Source: Agrococcus jenensis
GTDB taxonomy: Bacteria; Actinomycetota; Actinomycetes; Actinomycetales; Microbacteriaceae
Assembly (NCBI RefSeq): GCF_003752465.1
Contig: NZ_RKHJ01000001.1
Span: 2,046,001 to 2,110,000 of the forward strand
Length of the DNA stretch: 64,000 bases
Direction: 5' to 3'
A program made the position numbers and the translations under genes. Within the stretch, counting starts at the first letter, position 1, and every line of letters begins with the position of its first letter. Below, piece after piece: positions 53,961 to 63,236 of this stretch. The notes under the pieces are model-generated. The model was not told the origin of the DNA and ran no database searches. It worked only from the letters and a program-made list of their open reading frames with translations.

Positions 53961-54880
53961 TGGAGTCCCGCTTCCTGCAGGTGCCCCCGGGCCTCGACGG
54001 CACCCGCGCCGATTCCGGGCTCGCCAAGCTGCTCGGCCTGTCGCGCACCGCGGTCGTGACGATGCTCGACGACGGCGGTGCCGTCCAGGACGGCACGGTG
54101 CTCGGCAAGTCGGACCGGCTGCGCGCCGACGCGTGGCTCGACCTCAGCTGGCGGCCGCGCGAGGAGCCGCGGCTCGTCGCGACGCCCGTGCCGGACCTCG
54201 GCATCGTGCACGACGACGACGACATCGTGGTGGTCGACAAGCCCGCAGGCGTGGCAGCGCACCCGAGCGTCGGCTGGCAGGGGCCGACCGTCGTCGGCGC
54301 GCTCGCCGCCGCCGGCTTCCAGGTCGCCACGTCCGGGGCCGCCGAGCGGCAGGGCGTCGTCCACCGGCTCGACGCCGGCACCAGCGGGCTCATGGTGGTC
54401 GCGAAGAGCGAGCGCGCCTACTCGGCGCTCAAGGCGGCGTTCCACGACCGCGAGGTCGAGAAGATCTACCACGCCGCCGTGCAGGGCCACCCGGATCCGC
54501 TCACCGGCACGATCGATGCGCCGATCGGCCGGCACCCGAGCCACGAGTGGCGCTTCGCGGTGGTGTCGAGCGGCAAGCACGCGATCACCCACTACGAGAC
54601 GCTCGAGGCGTATCGCGGCGGCAGCCTGCTCGAGATCGAGCTCGAGACCGGCCGCACCCACCAGATCCGCGTGCACATGGCGGCCCACCGGCATCCGTGC
54701 CTCGGCGACACGATGTACGGCGCCGACCCCACCGTCGCCGCCCGGCTCGGCCTCTCGCGGCAGTGGCTGCACGCCATGCGGCTCGGCTTCCGGCACCCGG
54801 GGACGGGGGAGCGGGTGGTCTTCGAGTCGACCTACCCGGCCGACCTCGCGGCCGCGCTGGAGCAGCTCCGCCAGGAGTGA
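53960..54880 (+). CDS. RluA-family pseudouridine synthase (RluD-like)
   Basis: A 306-residue enzyme that makes pseudouridine in rRNA, probably 23S. An N-terminal S4-like region (about 15-60) precedes the catalytic domain; the catalytic Asp138 is in [15 protein letters not shown], and [13 protein letters not shown] and GDTMYGAD are family motifs. It is coupled to lspA by TGATG, the same order as in mycobacteria. Confidence 0.93.
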   Translation: MESRFLQVPPGLDGTRADSGLAKLLGLSRTAVVTMLDDGGAVQDGTVLGKSDRLRADAWLDLSWRPREEPRLVATPVPDLGIVHDDDDIVVVDKPAGVAAHPSVGWQGPTVVGALAAAGFQVATSGAAERQGVVHRLDAGTSGLMVVAKSERAYSALKAAFHDREVEKIYHAAVQGHPDPLTGTIDAPIGRHPSHEWRFAVVSSGKHAITHYETLEAYRGGSLLEIELETGRTHQIRVHMAAHRHPCLGDTMYGADPTVAARLGLSRQWLHAMRLGFRHPGTGERVVFESTYPADLAAALEQLRQE

Positions 54881-54909
54881 CCCCGGCCTGTCGCGTGGGC
54901 CCCCGCCCG

Positions 54910-54915
54910 TAGGAT
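54910..54915 (+). promoter_or_regulatory. -10 hexamer TAGGAT before dnaE
   Basis: TAGGAT lies 9 nt before the dnaE ATG (54925). The G-rich spacer could act as a poor ribosome site, but transcription would start about 2-3 nt before the ATG. Confidence 0.5.
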
Positions 54916-54924
54916 CGAGGGGCC

Positions 54925-57900
54925 ATGGCAGACTCCTTCGCGCACCTCCACGTCCACACCGAGTACTCGATGCTCGACGGCGCAGCTCGCATCAGCGAGC
55001 TCATGAAGGCCGTCGGCGATCAGGGGATGCCGGCCGTCGCGATGACCGACCACGGCAACGTGTTCGGCGCCTACGAGTTCTGGAAGGCCGCGCGGGCCCA
55101 GGGCGTGAAGCCCATCATCGGCACCGAGGCCTACATCACGCCCGGCACGCACCGCTCCGACAAGACGCGCGTGAAGTGGGGCGGGCAGGACGCCGCCTCG
55201 GGCGACGACGTGTCGGGCGGTGGCGCGTACACGCACATGACGCTGCTCGCCGAGAACGACGAGGGGCTGAAGAACCTGTTCCGGCTCTCGTCGTACGCGT
55301 CGATGGAGGGCTTCTACTTCAAGCCGCGCATGGACCGCGAGCTGCTCGAGCGCCACTCGAGCGGCCTCATCGCGACCACCGGCTGCCCCTCCGGCGAGGT
55401 GCAGACGCGCCTGCGGCTCGGCCAGTTCGACGCCGCGGTCGAGGCGGCCGCGTCGTACCGCGACCTCTTCGGCCGCGAGAACTACTTCCTCGAGATCATG
55501 GACCACGGGCTCGAGATCGAGAAGCGGGTGCGCGAGGACCTGCTCGAGATCGGCCGCAGGCTCGAGCTGCCGCTGCTCGCGACGAACGACCTGCACTACA
55601 CGCACGCCGAGGACGCGAAGAGCCACGAGGCGCTGCTGTGCGTGCAGTCGGGCTCGACGATGGACGACCCGAACCGCTTCAAGCTCGAGGGCGGCGGCTA
55701 CTACGTGAAGTCGGCCGCCGAGATGCGGCACCTCTTCCGCGACATGCCCGAGGCGTGCGACAACACGCTGCTCATCGCCGAGCGCTGCGACGTCACGTTC
55801 GACGAGCAGGCCAACTACATGCCGCGCTACCCGGTGCCGGAGGGCCACACCGAGGACACCTGGTTCCGGCACGAGGTCGCGGTCGGCCTCGAGCGCCGCT
55901 ACCCGGGCGGCGTGCCCGAGAAGGTGCACCGGCAGGCCGACTACGAGATGGACGTCATCTCGAACATGGGCTTCCCCGGCTACTTCCTCGTCGTCGCCGA
56001 CTTCATCAACTGGGCGAAGGACAACGGCATCCGGGTCGGCCCCGGCCGCGGCTCCGGCGCGGGCTCGATGGCCGCGTACGCGATGCGCATCACCGACCTC
56101 GACCCGCTCGAGCACGGCCTCATCTTCGAGCGCTTCCTCAACCCCGACCGCGTCTCCATGCCCGACTTCGACATCGACTTCGACGACCGGCGCCGCCCGG
56201 AGGTCATCCGCTACGTCACCGAGAAGTACGGCTCCGAGCGCGTCGCGCAGATCGTCACCTACGGCACGATCAAGTCGAAGCAGGCGCTCAAGGACTCGTC
56301 GCGCGTGCTCGGCTTCCCGTTCGGCATGGGCGAGAAGCTCACGAAGGCGATGCCGCCCGCCGTGATGGGCAAGGACATCCCGCTCTCGGGCATCTTCGAC
56401 CCGGACCACCCGCGCTACAAGGAGGCGGGCGACATCCGCGCCCTCATCGAGACGGATGCGGAGGCCAAGACGGTCTTCGAGACCGCGCGCGGGCTCGAGA
56501 ACCTCAAGCGCCAGTGGGGCGTGCACGCGGCCGGCGTCATCATGTCGTCCGACCCGCTCATCGACATCATCCCGGTGATGAAGCGCGAGCAGGACGGCGC
56601 GATCATCACCCAGTTCGACTACCCGGCGTGCGAGTCGCTCGGCCTCATCAAGATGGACTTCCTGGGGCTCCGCAACCTCACGATCGTCTCGGACGCGCTC
56701 GACAACATCCGCGCGAACCGTGGCGAGGAGATCGACCTCGAGACGCTGCCGCTCGACGACCGCGGCGCCTACGAGCTGCTGCAGCGCGGCGACACGCTCG
56801 GCGTCTTCCAGCTCGACGGCGGGCCGCTGCGCTCGCTGCTGCGCCTCATGAAGCCCGACTCGTTCGGCGACATCTCGGCCGTCATCGCGCTCTATCGGCC
56901 CGGCCCCATGGGCGCCGACTCGCACACGAACTACGCGCTGCGCAAGAACGGGCTGCAGGAGAACACGCCCATCCACCCGGAGCTCGAGGAGCCGCTCGCC
57001 GAGATCCTGGGGGAGAGCTACGGCCTCATCATCTACCAGGAGCAGGTGATGGCGGTCGCGCAGAAGGTCGCCGGCTACTCGCTCGGCGAGGCCGACATCC
57101 TGCGGCGCGCGATGGGCAAGAAGAAGAAGGCGGAGCTCGACAAGCAGTTCGAGGCCTTCTCGGGCGGCATGCTCGAGCGCGGCTACTCGGCCGCCGCGGT
57201 CAAGGCGCTCTGGGACGTGCTGCTGCCGTTCTCGGACTACGCCTTCAACAAGGCGCACTCCGCCGCCTACGGCGTCATCTCCTACTGGACCGCCTACCTC
57301 AAGGCGCACTACCCGGCCGAGTACATGGCGGCGCTGCTGACGAGCGTCGGCGACTCCAAGGACAAGATGGCGATCTACCTGTCGGAGTGCCGGCGGATGG
57401 GCATCACGGTGCTGCCGCCGGACGTCAACGAGTCGACCCTCTACTTCACCGCGGTCGGCGACGACATCCGCTTCGGCCTCGGCGCGGTGCGGAACGTCGG
57501 CGAGGGCGTCGTCGAGGGCATCATCGCGGCGCGAGAGCGCGAGAGCGCCTACACGTCGTTCCACGACTTCCTCAAGAAGGTTCCGCTCGGCGTCGCCAAC
57601 AAGCGGACCGTCGAGTCGCTCATCAAGTCGGGCGCGTTCGACACCATGGGCGCCACGCGGCGGGCGATGCTCGAGATCCACGAGGACGCCGTCGACGCGG
57701 CCGTCTCGATCAAGCGCAACGAGGCGAACGGCCAGGTCGACCTCTTCGGCGACTTCTTCGACGACCTCGACACCGTCGCCGACCGGGTGCCCGACCGGCC
57801 CGAGTGGGGCAAGCAGGACAAGCTCGCGTTCGAGCGCGAGATGCTCGGCCTCTACGTCTCCGACCACCCGCTCGCGGGCCTCGAGCTCGAGCTCGCGAAG

Positions 57901-58434
57901 CACGCGACGCACCAGATCCAGGACCTCGCCGAGACCGCCGAGGACGGCGACACCGTCATCCTCGCCGGCCTCGTCACGAGCGTGCAGCACCGCGTCGCGC
58001 GCAACTCCGGCAACCCCTACGGCATCTTCGCGCTGCAGGACTTCGGCGGCGAGCTCGAGGTGATGGTGCTCGGCAAGAGCTACACGGAGTTCCGGCACAC
58101 GCTCCAGGCCGACCAGGTGGTGGTCGTGCGCGGCCGCGTGCGCACCCGCGACGACAGCTTCACGATCCACGCGAACAGCATCGACACGCCGGACGTGCAG
58201 CCGGTCGACGAGACCCGCCCGCTCGAGCTGCGCATCCCGGAGCGGCGCGCGTCGATGACCGCGATGCGCGAGCTGCGCGGCCTGCTCGAGCGGCACGCCG
58301 GCCCCACCGACGTGCGGCTCGCGCTCGAGCGGCCCGACCTCGAGCGCGTCTTCGCGCTGCCGCAGCAGGTGCGCGTCTCGAGCGACCTGTTCGGCGAGCT
58401 GAAGAGCCTGCTGGGCCCGGCGTCCATCGCCTGA
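54925..58434 (+). CDS. dnaE: DNA polymerase III subunit alpha
   Basis: A 1169-residue replicative polymerase (DnaE1 type). The PHP domain is at the N terminus ([19 protein letters not shown]), followed by the polymerase domain with catalytic PDFDIDF (Asp416, Asp418), [11 protein letters not shown], and [12 protein letters not shown], then a helix-hairpin-helix region and the OB fold (about 1000-1070). The start is ATG 54925, close to a -10 hexamer. Length and domain order are those of actinobacterial DnaE1. Confidence 0.97.
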   Translation: MADSFAHLHVHTEYSMLDGAARISELMKAVGDQGMPAVAMTDHGNVFGAYEFWKAARAQGVKPIIGTEAYITPGTHRSDKTRVKWGGQDAASGDDVSGGGAYTHMTLLAENDEGLKNLFRLSSYASMEGFYFKPRMDRELLERHSSGLIATTGCPSGEVQTRLRLGQFDAAVEAAASYRDLFGRENYFLEIMDHGLEIEKRVREDLLEIGRRLELPLLATNDLHYTHAEDAKSHEALLCVQSGSTMDDPNRFKLEGGGYYVKSAAEMRHLFRDMPEACDNTLLIAERCDVTFDEQANYMPRYPVPEGHTEDTWFRHEVAVGLERRYPGGVPEKVHRQADYEMDVISNMGFPGYFLVVADFINWAKDNGIRVGPGRGSGAGSMAAYAMRITDLDPLEHGLIFERFLNPDRVSMPDFDIDFDDRRRPEVIRYVTEKYGSERVAQIVTYGTIKSKQALKDSSRVLGFPFGMGEKLTKAMPPAVMGKDIPLSGIFDPDHPRYKEAGDIRALIETDAEAKTVFETARGLENLKRQWGVHAAGVIMSSDPLIDIIPVMKREQDGAIITQFDYPACESLGLIKMDFLGLRNLTIVSDALDNIRANRGEEIDLETLPLDDRGAYELLQRGDTLGVFQLDGGPLRSLLRLMKPDSFGDISAVIALYRPGPMGADSHTNYALRKNGLQENTPIHPELEEPLAEILGESYGLIIYQEQVMAVAQKVAGYSLGEADILRRAMGKKKKAELDKQFEAFSGGMLERGYSAAAVKALWDVLLPFSDYAFNKAHSAAYGVISYWTAYLKAHYPAEYMAALLTSVGDSKDKMAIYLSECRRMGITVLPPDVNESTLYFTAVGDDIRFGLGAVRNVGEGVVEGIIAARERESAYTSFHDFLKKVPLGVANKRTVESLIKSGAFDTMGATRRAMLEIHEDAVDAAVSIKRNEANGQVDLFGDFFDDLDTVADRVPDRPEWGKQDKLAFEREMLGLYVSDHPLAGLELELAKHATHQIQDLAETAEDGDTVILAGLVTSVQHRVARNSGNPYGIFALQDFGGELEVMVLGKSYTEFRHTLQADQVVVVRGRVRTRDDSFTIHANSIDTPDVQPVDETRPLELRIPERRASMTAMRELRGLLERHAGPTDVRLALERPDLERVFALPQQVRVSSDLFGELKSLLGPASIA

Positions 58435-58439
58435 CTCCG

Positions 58440-58445
58440 TACGAT
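58440..58445 (+). promoter_or_regulatory. -10 hexamer TACGAT, probable leaderless start of hisD
   Basis: TACGAT begins 5 bp after the dnaE stop and ends 7 nt before GTG 58453. It overlaps an ATG at 58444, which therefore is unlikely to be the start. Confidence 0.6.
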
Positions 58446-58452
58446 GGAGCAT

Positions 58453-59763
58453 GTGCTCCGACGCCTCGACCTGACCTCCCTGCCCGACGACCGCACGCTC
58501 CGCGCGCTGCTGCCGCGGCCGGCGGTCGACGTCGAGGCGGCGCTGCCCGCGGTCGCCGAGCTCGTGCGCGACGTGCGGGAGCGCGGCGAGGCGGCGCTCG
58601 TCGAGCAGGCCGAGCGCTTCGACCGGGTGCGCCCCGCGGCGGTGCGCGTGCCGGTGGCCGAGATCAGGGGTGCGCTGGTGTCGCTCGCGCCCGAGGTGCG
58701 CGACGCGCTCGAGACGGCGATCGCCCGCGTGCGCGTCGGCTCGGCCGCGCAGGTGCCGCCGCCCTCGCGCGTCGAGCTCGCGCCCGGCGCGGTCGTCGAG
58801 CTGCGCTGGCAGCCGGTCGACCGGGTGGGCCTCTACGTGCCCGGCGGCAAGGCCGTCTACCCGTCGAGCGTCGTCATGAACGTCGTCGCAGCCCAGGCGG
58901 CCGGCGTCGCGTCGATCGCGGTCGCGAGCCCCGCGCAGGCCGAGCACGGCGGCCTGCCGCACCCCACCATCCTCGCCGCGTGCGCGCTGCTGGGCATCGA
59001 CGAGGTCTACGCGATGGGCGGGGCCGGCGCGATCGCGGCGCTCGCGCACGGCGTGGCCGGCATCGGCCTCGACGCGGTCGACGTCGTGACCGGTCCCGGC
59101 AACGTCTTCGTCGCCGCCGCGAAGCGGCTCGTCTCGGGCGTCGTGCGCGTCGACTCCGAGGCGGGGCCGACCGAGATCCTCGTCATCGCCGACGCGAGCG
59201 CCGACGCGGAGCTCGTCGCCGCCGACCTCGTCAGCCAGGCCGAGCACGACGAGCTCGCGAGCGCGGTGCTCGTCACCGACGACGCCGGGCTCGCGGACCG
59301 CGTCGACGCGGCCGTCGCGCGCCGCGCTGCCGAGACGCCCGCGGCCGAGCGGGTGCGGGCGGCGCTCACGGGGGAGCAGTCCGCGATCGTGCTCGTCGCC
59401 GACCTCGCGGCCGCGGCGCGCGTGAGCGACGCGTACGCGCCCGAGCACCTCGAGCTGCTGACGGCCGACGACGACGCACTGCTCGCGCGCATCCACCACG
59501 CCGGGGCGATCTTCGTCGGCCCGCACGCACCCGTGAGCCTCGGCGACTACGCGGCCGGCTCGAACCACGTGCTGCCCACGGGCGGCCAGGCGCGCAGGGT
59601 CGCCGGTCTCGGCGCCGCGACCTTCCTGCGCCCGCAGCAGGTCGTGCGCTACGACCGCGAGGCGCTCGCCGAGGTGCGCGCCGCGGTCACGGCGCTCGCG
59701 GCCGCCGAGGGGCTGCCCGCGCACGGCGAGGCGATCGAGGCACGCTTCGAGGAGGCGCGCTGA
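58453..59763 (+). CDS. hisD: Histidinol dehydrogenase
   Basis: A 436-residue enzyme for the last two steps of histidine synthesis (L-histidinol to L-histidine, NAD and zinc). [42 protein letters not shown] and [15 protein letters not shown], which includes the zinc-binding Gln and His, are present; [13 protein letters not shown] is near the C terminus. I choose GTG 58453 ([10 protein letters not shown]) because of the leaderless -10 and typical family starts; ATG 58444 would add three residues. The rest of the his operon is not here. The stop overlaps nrdR (TGATG). Confidence 0.93.
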   Translation: MLRRLDLTSLPDDRTLRALLPRPAVDVEAALPAVAELVRDVRERGEAALVEQAERFDRVRPAAVRVPVAEIRGALVSLAPEVRDALETAIARVRVGSAAQVPPPSRVELAPGAVVELRWQPVDRVGLYVPGGKAVYPSSVVMNVVAAQAAGVASIAVASPAQAEHGGLPHPTILAACALLGIDEVYAMGGAGAIAALAHGVAGIGLDAVDVVTGPGNVFVAAAKRLVSGVVRVDSEAGPTEILVIADASADAELVAADLVSQAEHDELASAVLVTDDAGLADRVDAAVARRAAETPAAERVRAALTGEQSAIVLVADLAAAARVSDAYAPEHLELLTADDDALLARIHHAGAIFVGPHAPVSLGDYAAGSNHVLPTGGQARRVAGLGAATFLRPQQVVRYDREALAEVRAAVTALAAAEGLPAHGEAIEARFEEAR

Positions 59764-60230
59764 TGCACTGCCCGTTCTGCCGCAACCCCGACTCCCGCGT
59801 CGTCGACTCCCGCACGAGCGACGACGGCACCTCCATCCGCCGTCGCCGGCAGTGCACCCAGTGCGGCCGGCGCTTCACCACCACCGAGACGGCGAGCCTC
59901 TCGGTCGTGAAGCGGTCGGGCGTGCTCGAGCCGTTCCGCCGCGAGAAGGTCATCGAGGGCGTGCGGAAGGCCGTGCGCGGCCGACCCGTCACCGACGCCG
60001 ACCTCGCGGGCGTCGCGCAGTCGGTCGAGGAGACGATCCGCGCGACGGGCGCCAGCCAGATCGACGCCAACGAGATCGGCCTCGCGGTGCTGCCGCCGCT
60101 GCGGCAGCTCGACGAGGTCGCCTACCTGCGGTTCGCGAGCGTCTACAACGCGTTCGACTCCCTCGACGACTTCGAGGACGCCATCCGCGCGCTGCGCGAG
60201 GACCAGCGGCCCGACGAGGAGCAGCAGTGA
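59763..60230 (+). CDS. nrdR: Transcriptional repressor NrdR
   Basis: A 155-residue repressor of ribonucleotide reductase genes. The zinc ribbon uses Cys3, Cys6, Cys31 and Cys34 (MHCPFC and QCTQC); the ATP cone (about 47-135) senses ATP/dATP. It is coupled to hisD by TGATG. Its own stop overlaps the pyrD start by GTGA. Confidence 0.95.
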   Translation: MHCPFCRNPDSRVVDSRTSDDGTSIRRRRQCTQCGRRFTTTETASLSVVKRSGVLEPFRREKVIEGVRKAVRGRPVTDADLAGVAQSVEETIRATGASQIDANEIGLAVLPPLRQLDEVAYLRFASVYNAFDSLDDFEDAIRALREDQRPDEEQQ

Positions 60231-61264
60231 CCCGTGCAGCAGTGACCGCCTACGACCTGCTGTTCCGGCACGGCTTCTCGCGCGTCGACCCGGAGGCCGC
60301 GCACCACCTCGGCGCGCGCGCGATCCGCGCGGTCGGTGCCGCCCGGCCGGGCGTCCGCACCGATGCCGGGCTGCGGACCCGGGCGCTCGGCCGCGAGTTC
60401 CCGACGCCGTTCGGCATCGCAGCTGGCTTCGACAAGGACGCCACGATGATCGCCGGGCTCGGCGCGCTCGGCTTCGGCCACGTCGAGGTCGGCACGCTGA
60501 CCGCGCACGCGCAGCCCGGCAACCCGCAGCCGCGGCTGTTCCGGCTCGTCGACGACCGCGCGCTCGTCAACCGGATGGGCTTCAACAACGGCGGAGCGGC
60601 AGCAGCAGCCGATCGCATCGCCGCGGCCCGCGAGGCGGCCTCGCGTCCGGTGATCGGCGTGAACATCGGCAAGAGCCGCATCGTCGACGCCGACGACGCC
60701 CCCGCGGTGGAGCGGGACTACCTCGCGTCGACGCGGGCGCTCGCGCCGGTGGCCGACTACCTCGCCGTCAACGTGTCGTCGCCGAACACCCCGGGGCTGC
60801 GCGGCCTGCAGGACGAGCGGCTGCTCGAGCCGCTGCTCGCCGCGATCCGCGGTGCGGCCGGCGACGTGCCAGTGCTCGTGAAGATCGCCCCCGACCTCGA
60901 CGACGAGCAGGTCGAGGGCATCGCGGCGCTCGCCGCGCGGCTGCACCTCGCGGGCGTCATCGCGACGAACACGACCATCAGCCGCGAGGGCCTCCGCAGC
61001 CCAGCGGATGCCGTCGCCGCGGCGGGGCAGGGCGGACTGTCGGGCCCGCCCGTCGCAGCCCGATCGCTCGCGGTGCTGCGGCTGCTGCGTGCGGCGCTGC
61101 CCGCGGAGGTCGACGTCATCTCGGTCGGCGGCGTCGAGACGGCCGACGACGTGCGCGAGCGCATCGCCGCGGGCGCGAGCCTCGTGCAGGGCTACACCGG
61201 CTTCATCTACCGCGGCCCCGGCTGGGCGCGCGAGATCAACCGCGGGCTGCTCGCCTCGGCATAG
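60227..61264 (+). CDS. pyrD: Dihydroorotate dehydrogenase (quinone), class 2
   Basis: A 345-residue PyrD that oxidises dihydroorotate to orotate using FMN and quinone. [57 protein letters not shown] with the catalytic Ser, and [12 protein letters not shown] are present. GTG 60227 follows GAGGAG and overlaps the nrdR stop; a second GTG (60242) lies in a 15-bp duplication. It is membrane-associated by family. A palindromic repeat follows immediately. Confidence 0.94.
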   Translation: MTRAAVTAYDLLFRHGFSRVDPEAAHHLGARAIRAVGAARPGVRTDAGLRTRALGREFPTPFGIAAGFDKDATMIAGLGALGFGHVEVGTLTAHAQPGNPQPRLFRLVDDRALVNRMGFNNGGAAAAADRIAAAREAASRPVIGVNIGKSRIVDADDAPAVERDYLASTRALAPVADYLAVNVSSPNTPGLRGLQDERLLEPLLAAIRGAAGDVPVLVKIAPDLDDEQVEGIAALAARLHLAGVIATNTTISREGLRSPADAVAAAGQGGLSGPPVAARSLAVLRLLRAALPAEVDVISVGGVETADDVRERIAAGASLVQGYTGFIYRGPGWAREINRGLLASA

Positions 61265-61268
61265 CGCC

Positions 61269-61322
61269 GAGTGTCGGGTTCCTGCGGGAGTGTCGCGACA
61301 CTCCAGCAGCAACCCGGCACTC
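61269..61322. repeat. 54-bp nested palindromic repeat, copy C
   Basis: The most perfect copy. The inner 18-bp palindrome GGAGTGTCGCGACACTCC (61287-61304) is exact; the arms are GAGTGTCGGGTT and AACCCGGCACTC. It starts 4 bp after the pyrD stop, and the nuclease gene starts 117 bp downstream. Confidence 0.9.
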
Positions 61323-61439
61323 TGGCCCGAGCCGATCGGCCGAGCGGGCGGGTGGGCGCTGCGCGCAGCCGGGGAGCGGATGACGTGGCTGTGGAGAGCG
61401 CGGACGCCTTCCGCGGGGGTGTGCCAACCTCCGGCCGTG

Positions 61440-62363
61440 ATGGACGAGCTGCCCGAGACCCTCGCCGCCCGCGGCTTCCTGGTCGGGGAGGGCATCGAAG
61501 CGGGGCTCAGTGCCCACCGTCTCCGGGCGGGCGCGCTCGCGAAGCCGTTCCGCGGCATCCGCGCGGTCGAGGGGCCGGAGACGCTCGTCGAGCGGGCGGC
61601 CGCCTATGCGCCACTGATCCGGCCGTGGCAGTGCGTCGCCGGTGTCTCGGCGCTCGCCGTGCTCGGGCTGCCGGTGCCGTGGCGGCTCGCCCGGGAGGAG
61701 GTCGTCGAGCTCGTCTCGCTGAAGGGCCGCGGCAAGCCCGAGCGGGAGGGCGTGCGCGTGCGGCGGCTGACGGCCGACGGGCTCGAGCCGTGGTGGGTCG
61801 ACGGGCTGCCGGTCGCACCGGCACCGCTCGCCTGGGCGCTGATGGGCGGCCGGTGCACCGTGCACGAGCTCGTCGTGCTCGGCGACGCGATCGTCACGGC
61901 TGCCGACAACTACCCGGGCCGGCGCATCCCCGGACCGCTCGCGTCGATCGACGAGCTGCGCGAGCAGGTCGAGCGGTGGGTCGGCCGGAGCGGCGCGGCA
62001 GCGCTGCGCGCGGCGCTGCCGCGCATCCGGGAAGGCGTCGAGTCGCCGCGCGAGTCCGACATGCGGCTGCTCATCGTCGACGCGGGCATGCCCGAGCCGG
62101 AGGTGCAGGTCGAGGTGTTCGACCCGCAGACCGGCCTGCTGCTCGGGCGTGCCGACCTCGCGCACCGCGAGCACCGCGTGGTCGAGGAGTACGAGGGTGA
62201 CGGGCACCGCGCGAAGGGGCAGTGGGACCGCGACATCCAGAAGTACCGCGACTTCGAGCGCATCGGCCTGCTCGTCGTGCGGGCCACGAACCGCGACTTC
62301 GTGCCGAGCCCGGATCGCTGGCTCGGCGACCTGGCCGCGACGCTCGAGCGCCGGTCGCCGTAG
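61440..62363 (+). CDS. DUF559/Vsr-like endonuclease domain protein with N-terminal AbiEi-like region
   Basis: A 307-residue protein. The C-terminal third matches the DUF559 (Vsr/PD-(D/E)xK) pattern: Glu205 near RESDMRLL, Asp239 in GRADLAH, then VVEEYEGDGHR (Glu250, Asp254, His256) and a helix with RDIQKYRDFERIGLLVVRAT. The N-terminal part resembles the winged-helix region of actinobacterial AbiEi-like proteins. Such genes are common in Microbacteriaceae and their role is unknown. Here it is bracketed by palindromic repeats on both sides. The start could be ATG 61440 or GTG 61437; no clear ribosome site is seen. Confidence 0.72.
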   Translation: MDELPETLAARGFLVGEGIEAGLSAHRLRAGALAKPFRGIRAVEGPETLVERAAAYAPLIRPWQCVAGVSALAVLGLPVPWRLAREEVVELVSLKGRGKPEREGVRVRRLTADGLEPWWVDGLPVAPAPLAWALMGGRCTVHELVVLGDAIVTAADNYPGRRIPGPLASIDELREQVERWVGRSGAAALRAALPRIREGVESPRESDMRLLIVDAGMPEPEVQVEVFDPQTGLLLGRADLAHREHRVVEEYEGDGHRAKGQWDRDIQKYRDFERIGLLVVRATNRDFVPSPDRWLGDLAATLERRSP

Positions 62364-62373
62364 CGGCCGCGGC

Positions 62374-62427
62374 AAGTGTCGAATACGTGCGGGAGTGACG
62401 GGACATTGCCGCAACAACCCGACACAG
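62374..62427. repeat. 54-bp nested palindromic repeat, copy D
   Basis: The most decayed copy, 10 bp after the nuclease gene stop. Left arm AAGTGTCGAATA, inner GGGAGTGACGGGACATTGCC, right arm AACCCGACACAG. Confidence 0.75.
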
Positions 62428-62445
62428 GCCGATGAACGCCGACCG

Positions 62446-62499
62446 GAGTGTCGAGTTCTTGAGGGAGTGACGGGACACTCTCGCAGCAACCCGACACTC
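62446..62499. repeat. 54-bp nested palindromic repeat, copy E
   Basis: Starts 72 bp after copy D begins. Left arm GAGTGTCGAGTT, inner GGGAGTGACGGGACACTC, right arm AACCCGACACTC. It lies between the convergent nuclease and DUF3043 genes. Confidence 0.85.
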
Positions 62500-62539
62500 G
62501 GGAGCCGCAGCCGCGCGATGGCGCCGGCGGCCGCCCGAC

Positions 62540-63100
62540 TCAGACCGGGTACTTGAAGAGCGTCGTCTTCGGCTTCGGCATGCGCATGAACGGGAGCTGC
62601 ACCGACCGCATGGTCGCGTACCAGCCGTGGCCCTTCGCATCCTTGTCGCCGAACTTCGCGCGGACCGCGCGGCGCAGCTGCCAGGCCATGAGCACCGAGT
62701 CGAGGATGACCACGACGACGAAGCCCCACAGCACGAGGTTGGCGATGATGCGCCACTGCGGGTCGTTGATGAAGGTCAGCACGAGCACGACGATCATCAT
62801 CGGCATCGCGAGCATGCCGATCGAGAGCCGGGCGTCGACGAAGTCGCGCACGTAGCGGCGCACGGGGCCCTTGTCGCGCGCGGGGAGGTACTTCTCGTCA
62901 CCCTGCTCGAAGCCGCGGCGGGCCTTCTCGCGCTCGGCGCGGATCTTGTCCTGCGACTGCTTGCGCGCCTCCTTGCGGTCGGCGGGCACGAGCGGCCGGC
63001 GGTTGCGCGCGACCTGCTCGGACTGCTTCGGCGTGCGGCGCACCTCCGGCTGCGGCTCGGGCTGAGCCTTGCTGGCGTCGGAGCGGCTGAAGAGCGGCAC
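62540..63100 (-). CDS. DUF3043 membrane protein
   Basis: A 186-residue protein with a charged cytoplasmic N-terminal part (about 1-75, Lys/Arg/Glu-rich) and two hydrophobic helices at about 95-115 and 125-145. KYLPARDKGPVRRYVRDFVDARLS is typical of the DUF3043 family, conserved in actinobacteria and of unknown function. GTG 63100 follows AGAAGGA. A helix-rich N terminus could bind RNA or protein, but nothing specific is visible. Confidence 0.85.
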   Translation of the reverse strand: MPLFSRSDASKAQPEPQPEVRRTPKQSEQVARNRRPLVPADRKEARKQSQDKIRAEREKARRGFEQGDEKYLPARDKGPVRRYVRDFVDARLSIGMLAMPMMIVVLVLTFINDPQWRIIANLVLWGFVVVVILDSVLMAWQLRRAVRAKFGDKDAKGHGWYATMRSVQLPFMRMPKPKTTLFKYPV

Positions 63101-63223
63101 GTGAGGTCCTTCTCGACGTCGGATGCGTCGACGCGGAGTGCGTCGGCGCCGGAGGGCTGCGCCGTCGGATCGCCCCGGCGGCAGCATCCCATGGTACCGC
63201 CGAGCATGTGCGGGCGCGCCGCC

Positions 63224-63229
63224 TAGGAT
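63224..63229 (+). promoter_or_regulatory. -10 hexamer TAGGAT, probable leaderless start of the M20 peptidase gene
   Basis: TAGGAT lies 7 nt before ATG 63237 with no ribosome binding site between. The 136-bp spacer is shared with the divergent DUF3043 gene. Confidence 0.55.
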
Positions 63230-63236
63230 CGAGCGC

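Noticed and set aside
54832..59724. A 1630-residue minus-strand frame opposite dnaE and hisD
   Set aside because: Composition typical of antisense frames in GC-rich DNA (Asp/Arg/Glu/Val/Leu strings), no domain, no start signals.
54078..60230. A 2050-residue open frame through rluD, dnaE and hisD on the plus strand
   Set aside because: Arg/Pro/Ala-rich shadow of three well-recognised genes; only its end is the real nrdR.
61287..61304. Inner palindrome of copy C as an intrinsic terminator
   Set aside because: No T-run follows and the same element recurs in nested form elsewhere, so I class it as a repeat; a terminator role is still possible.
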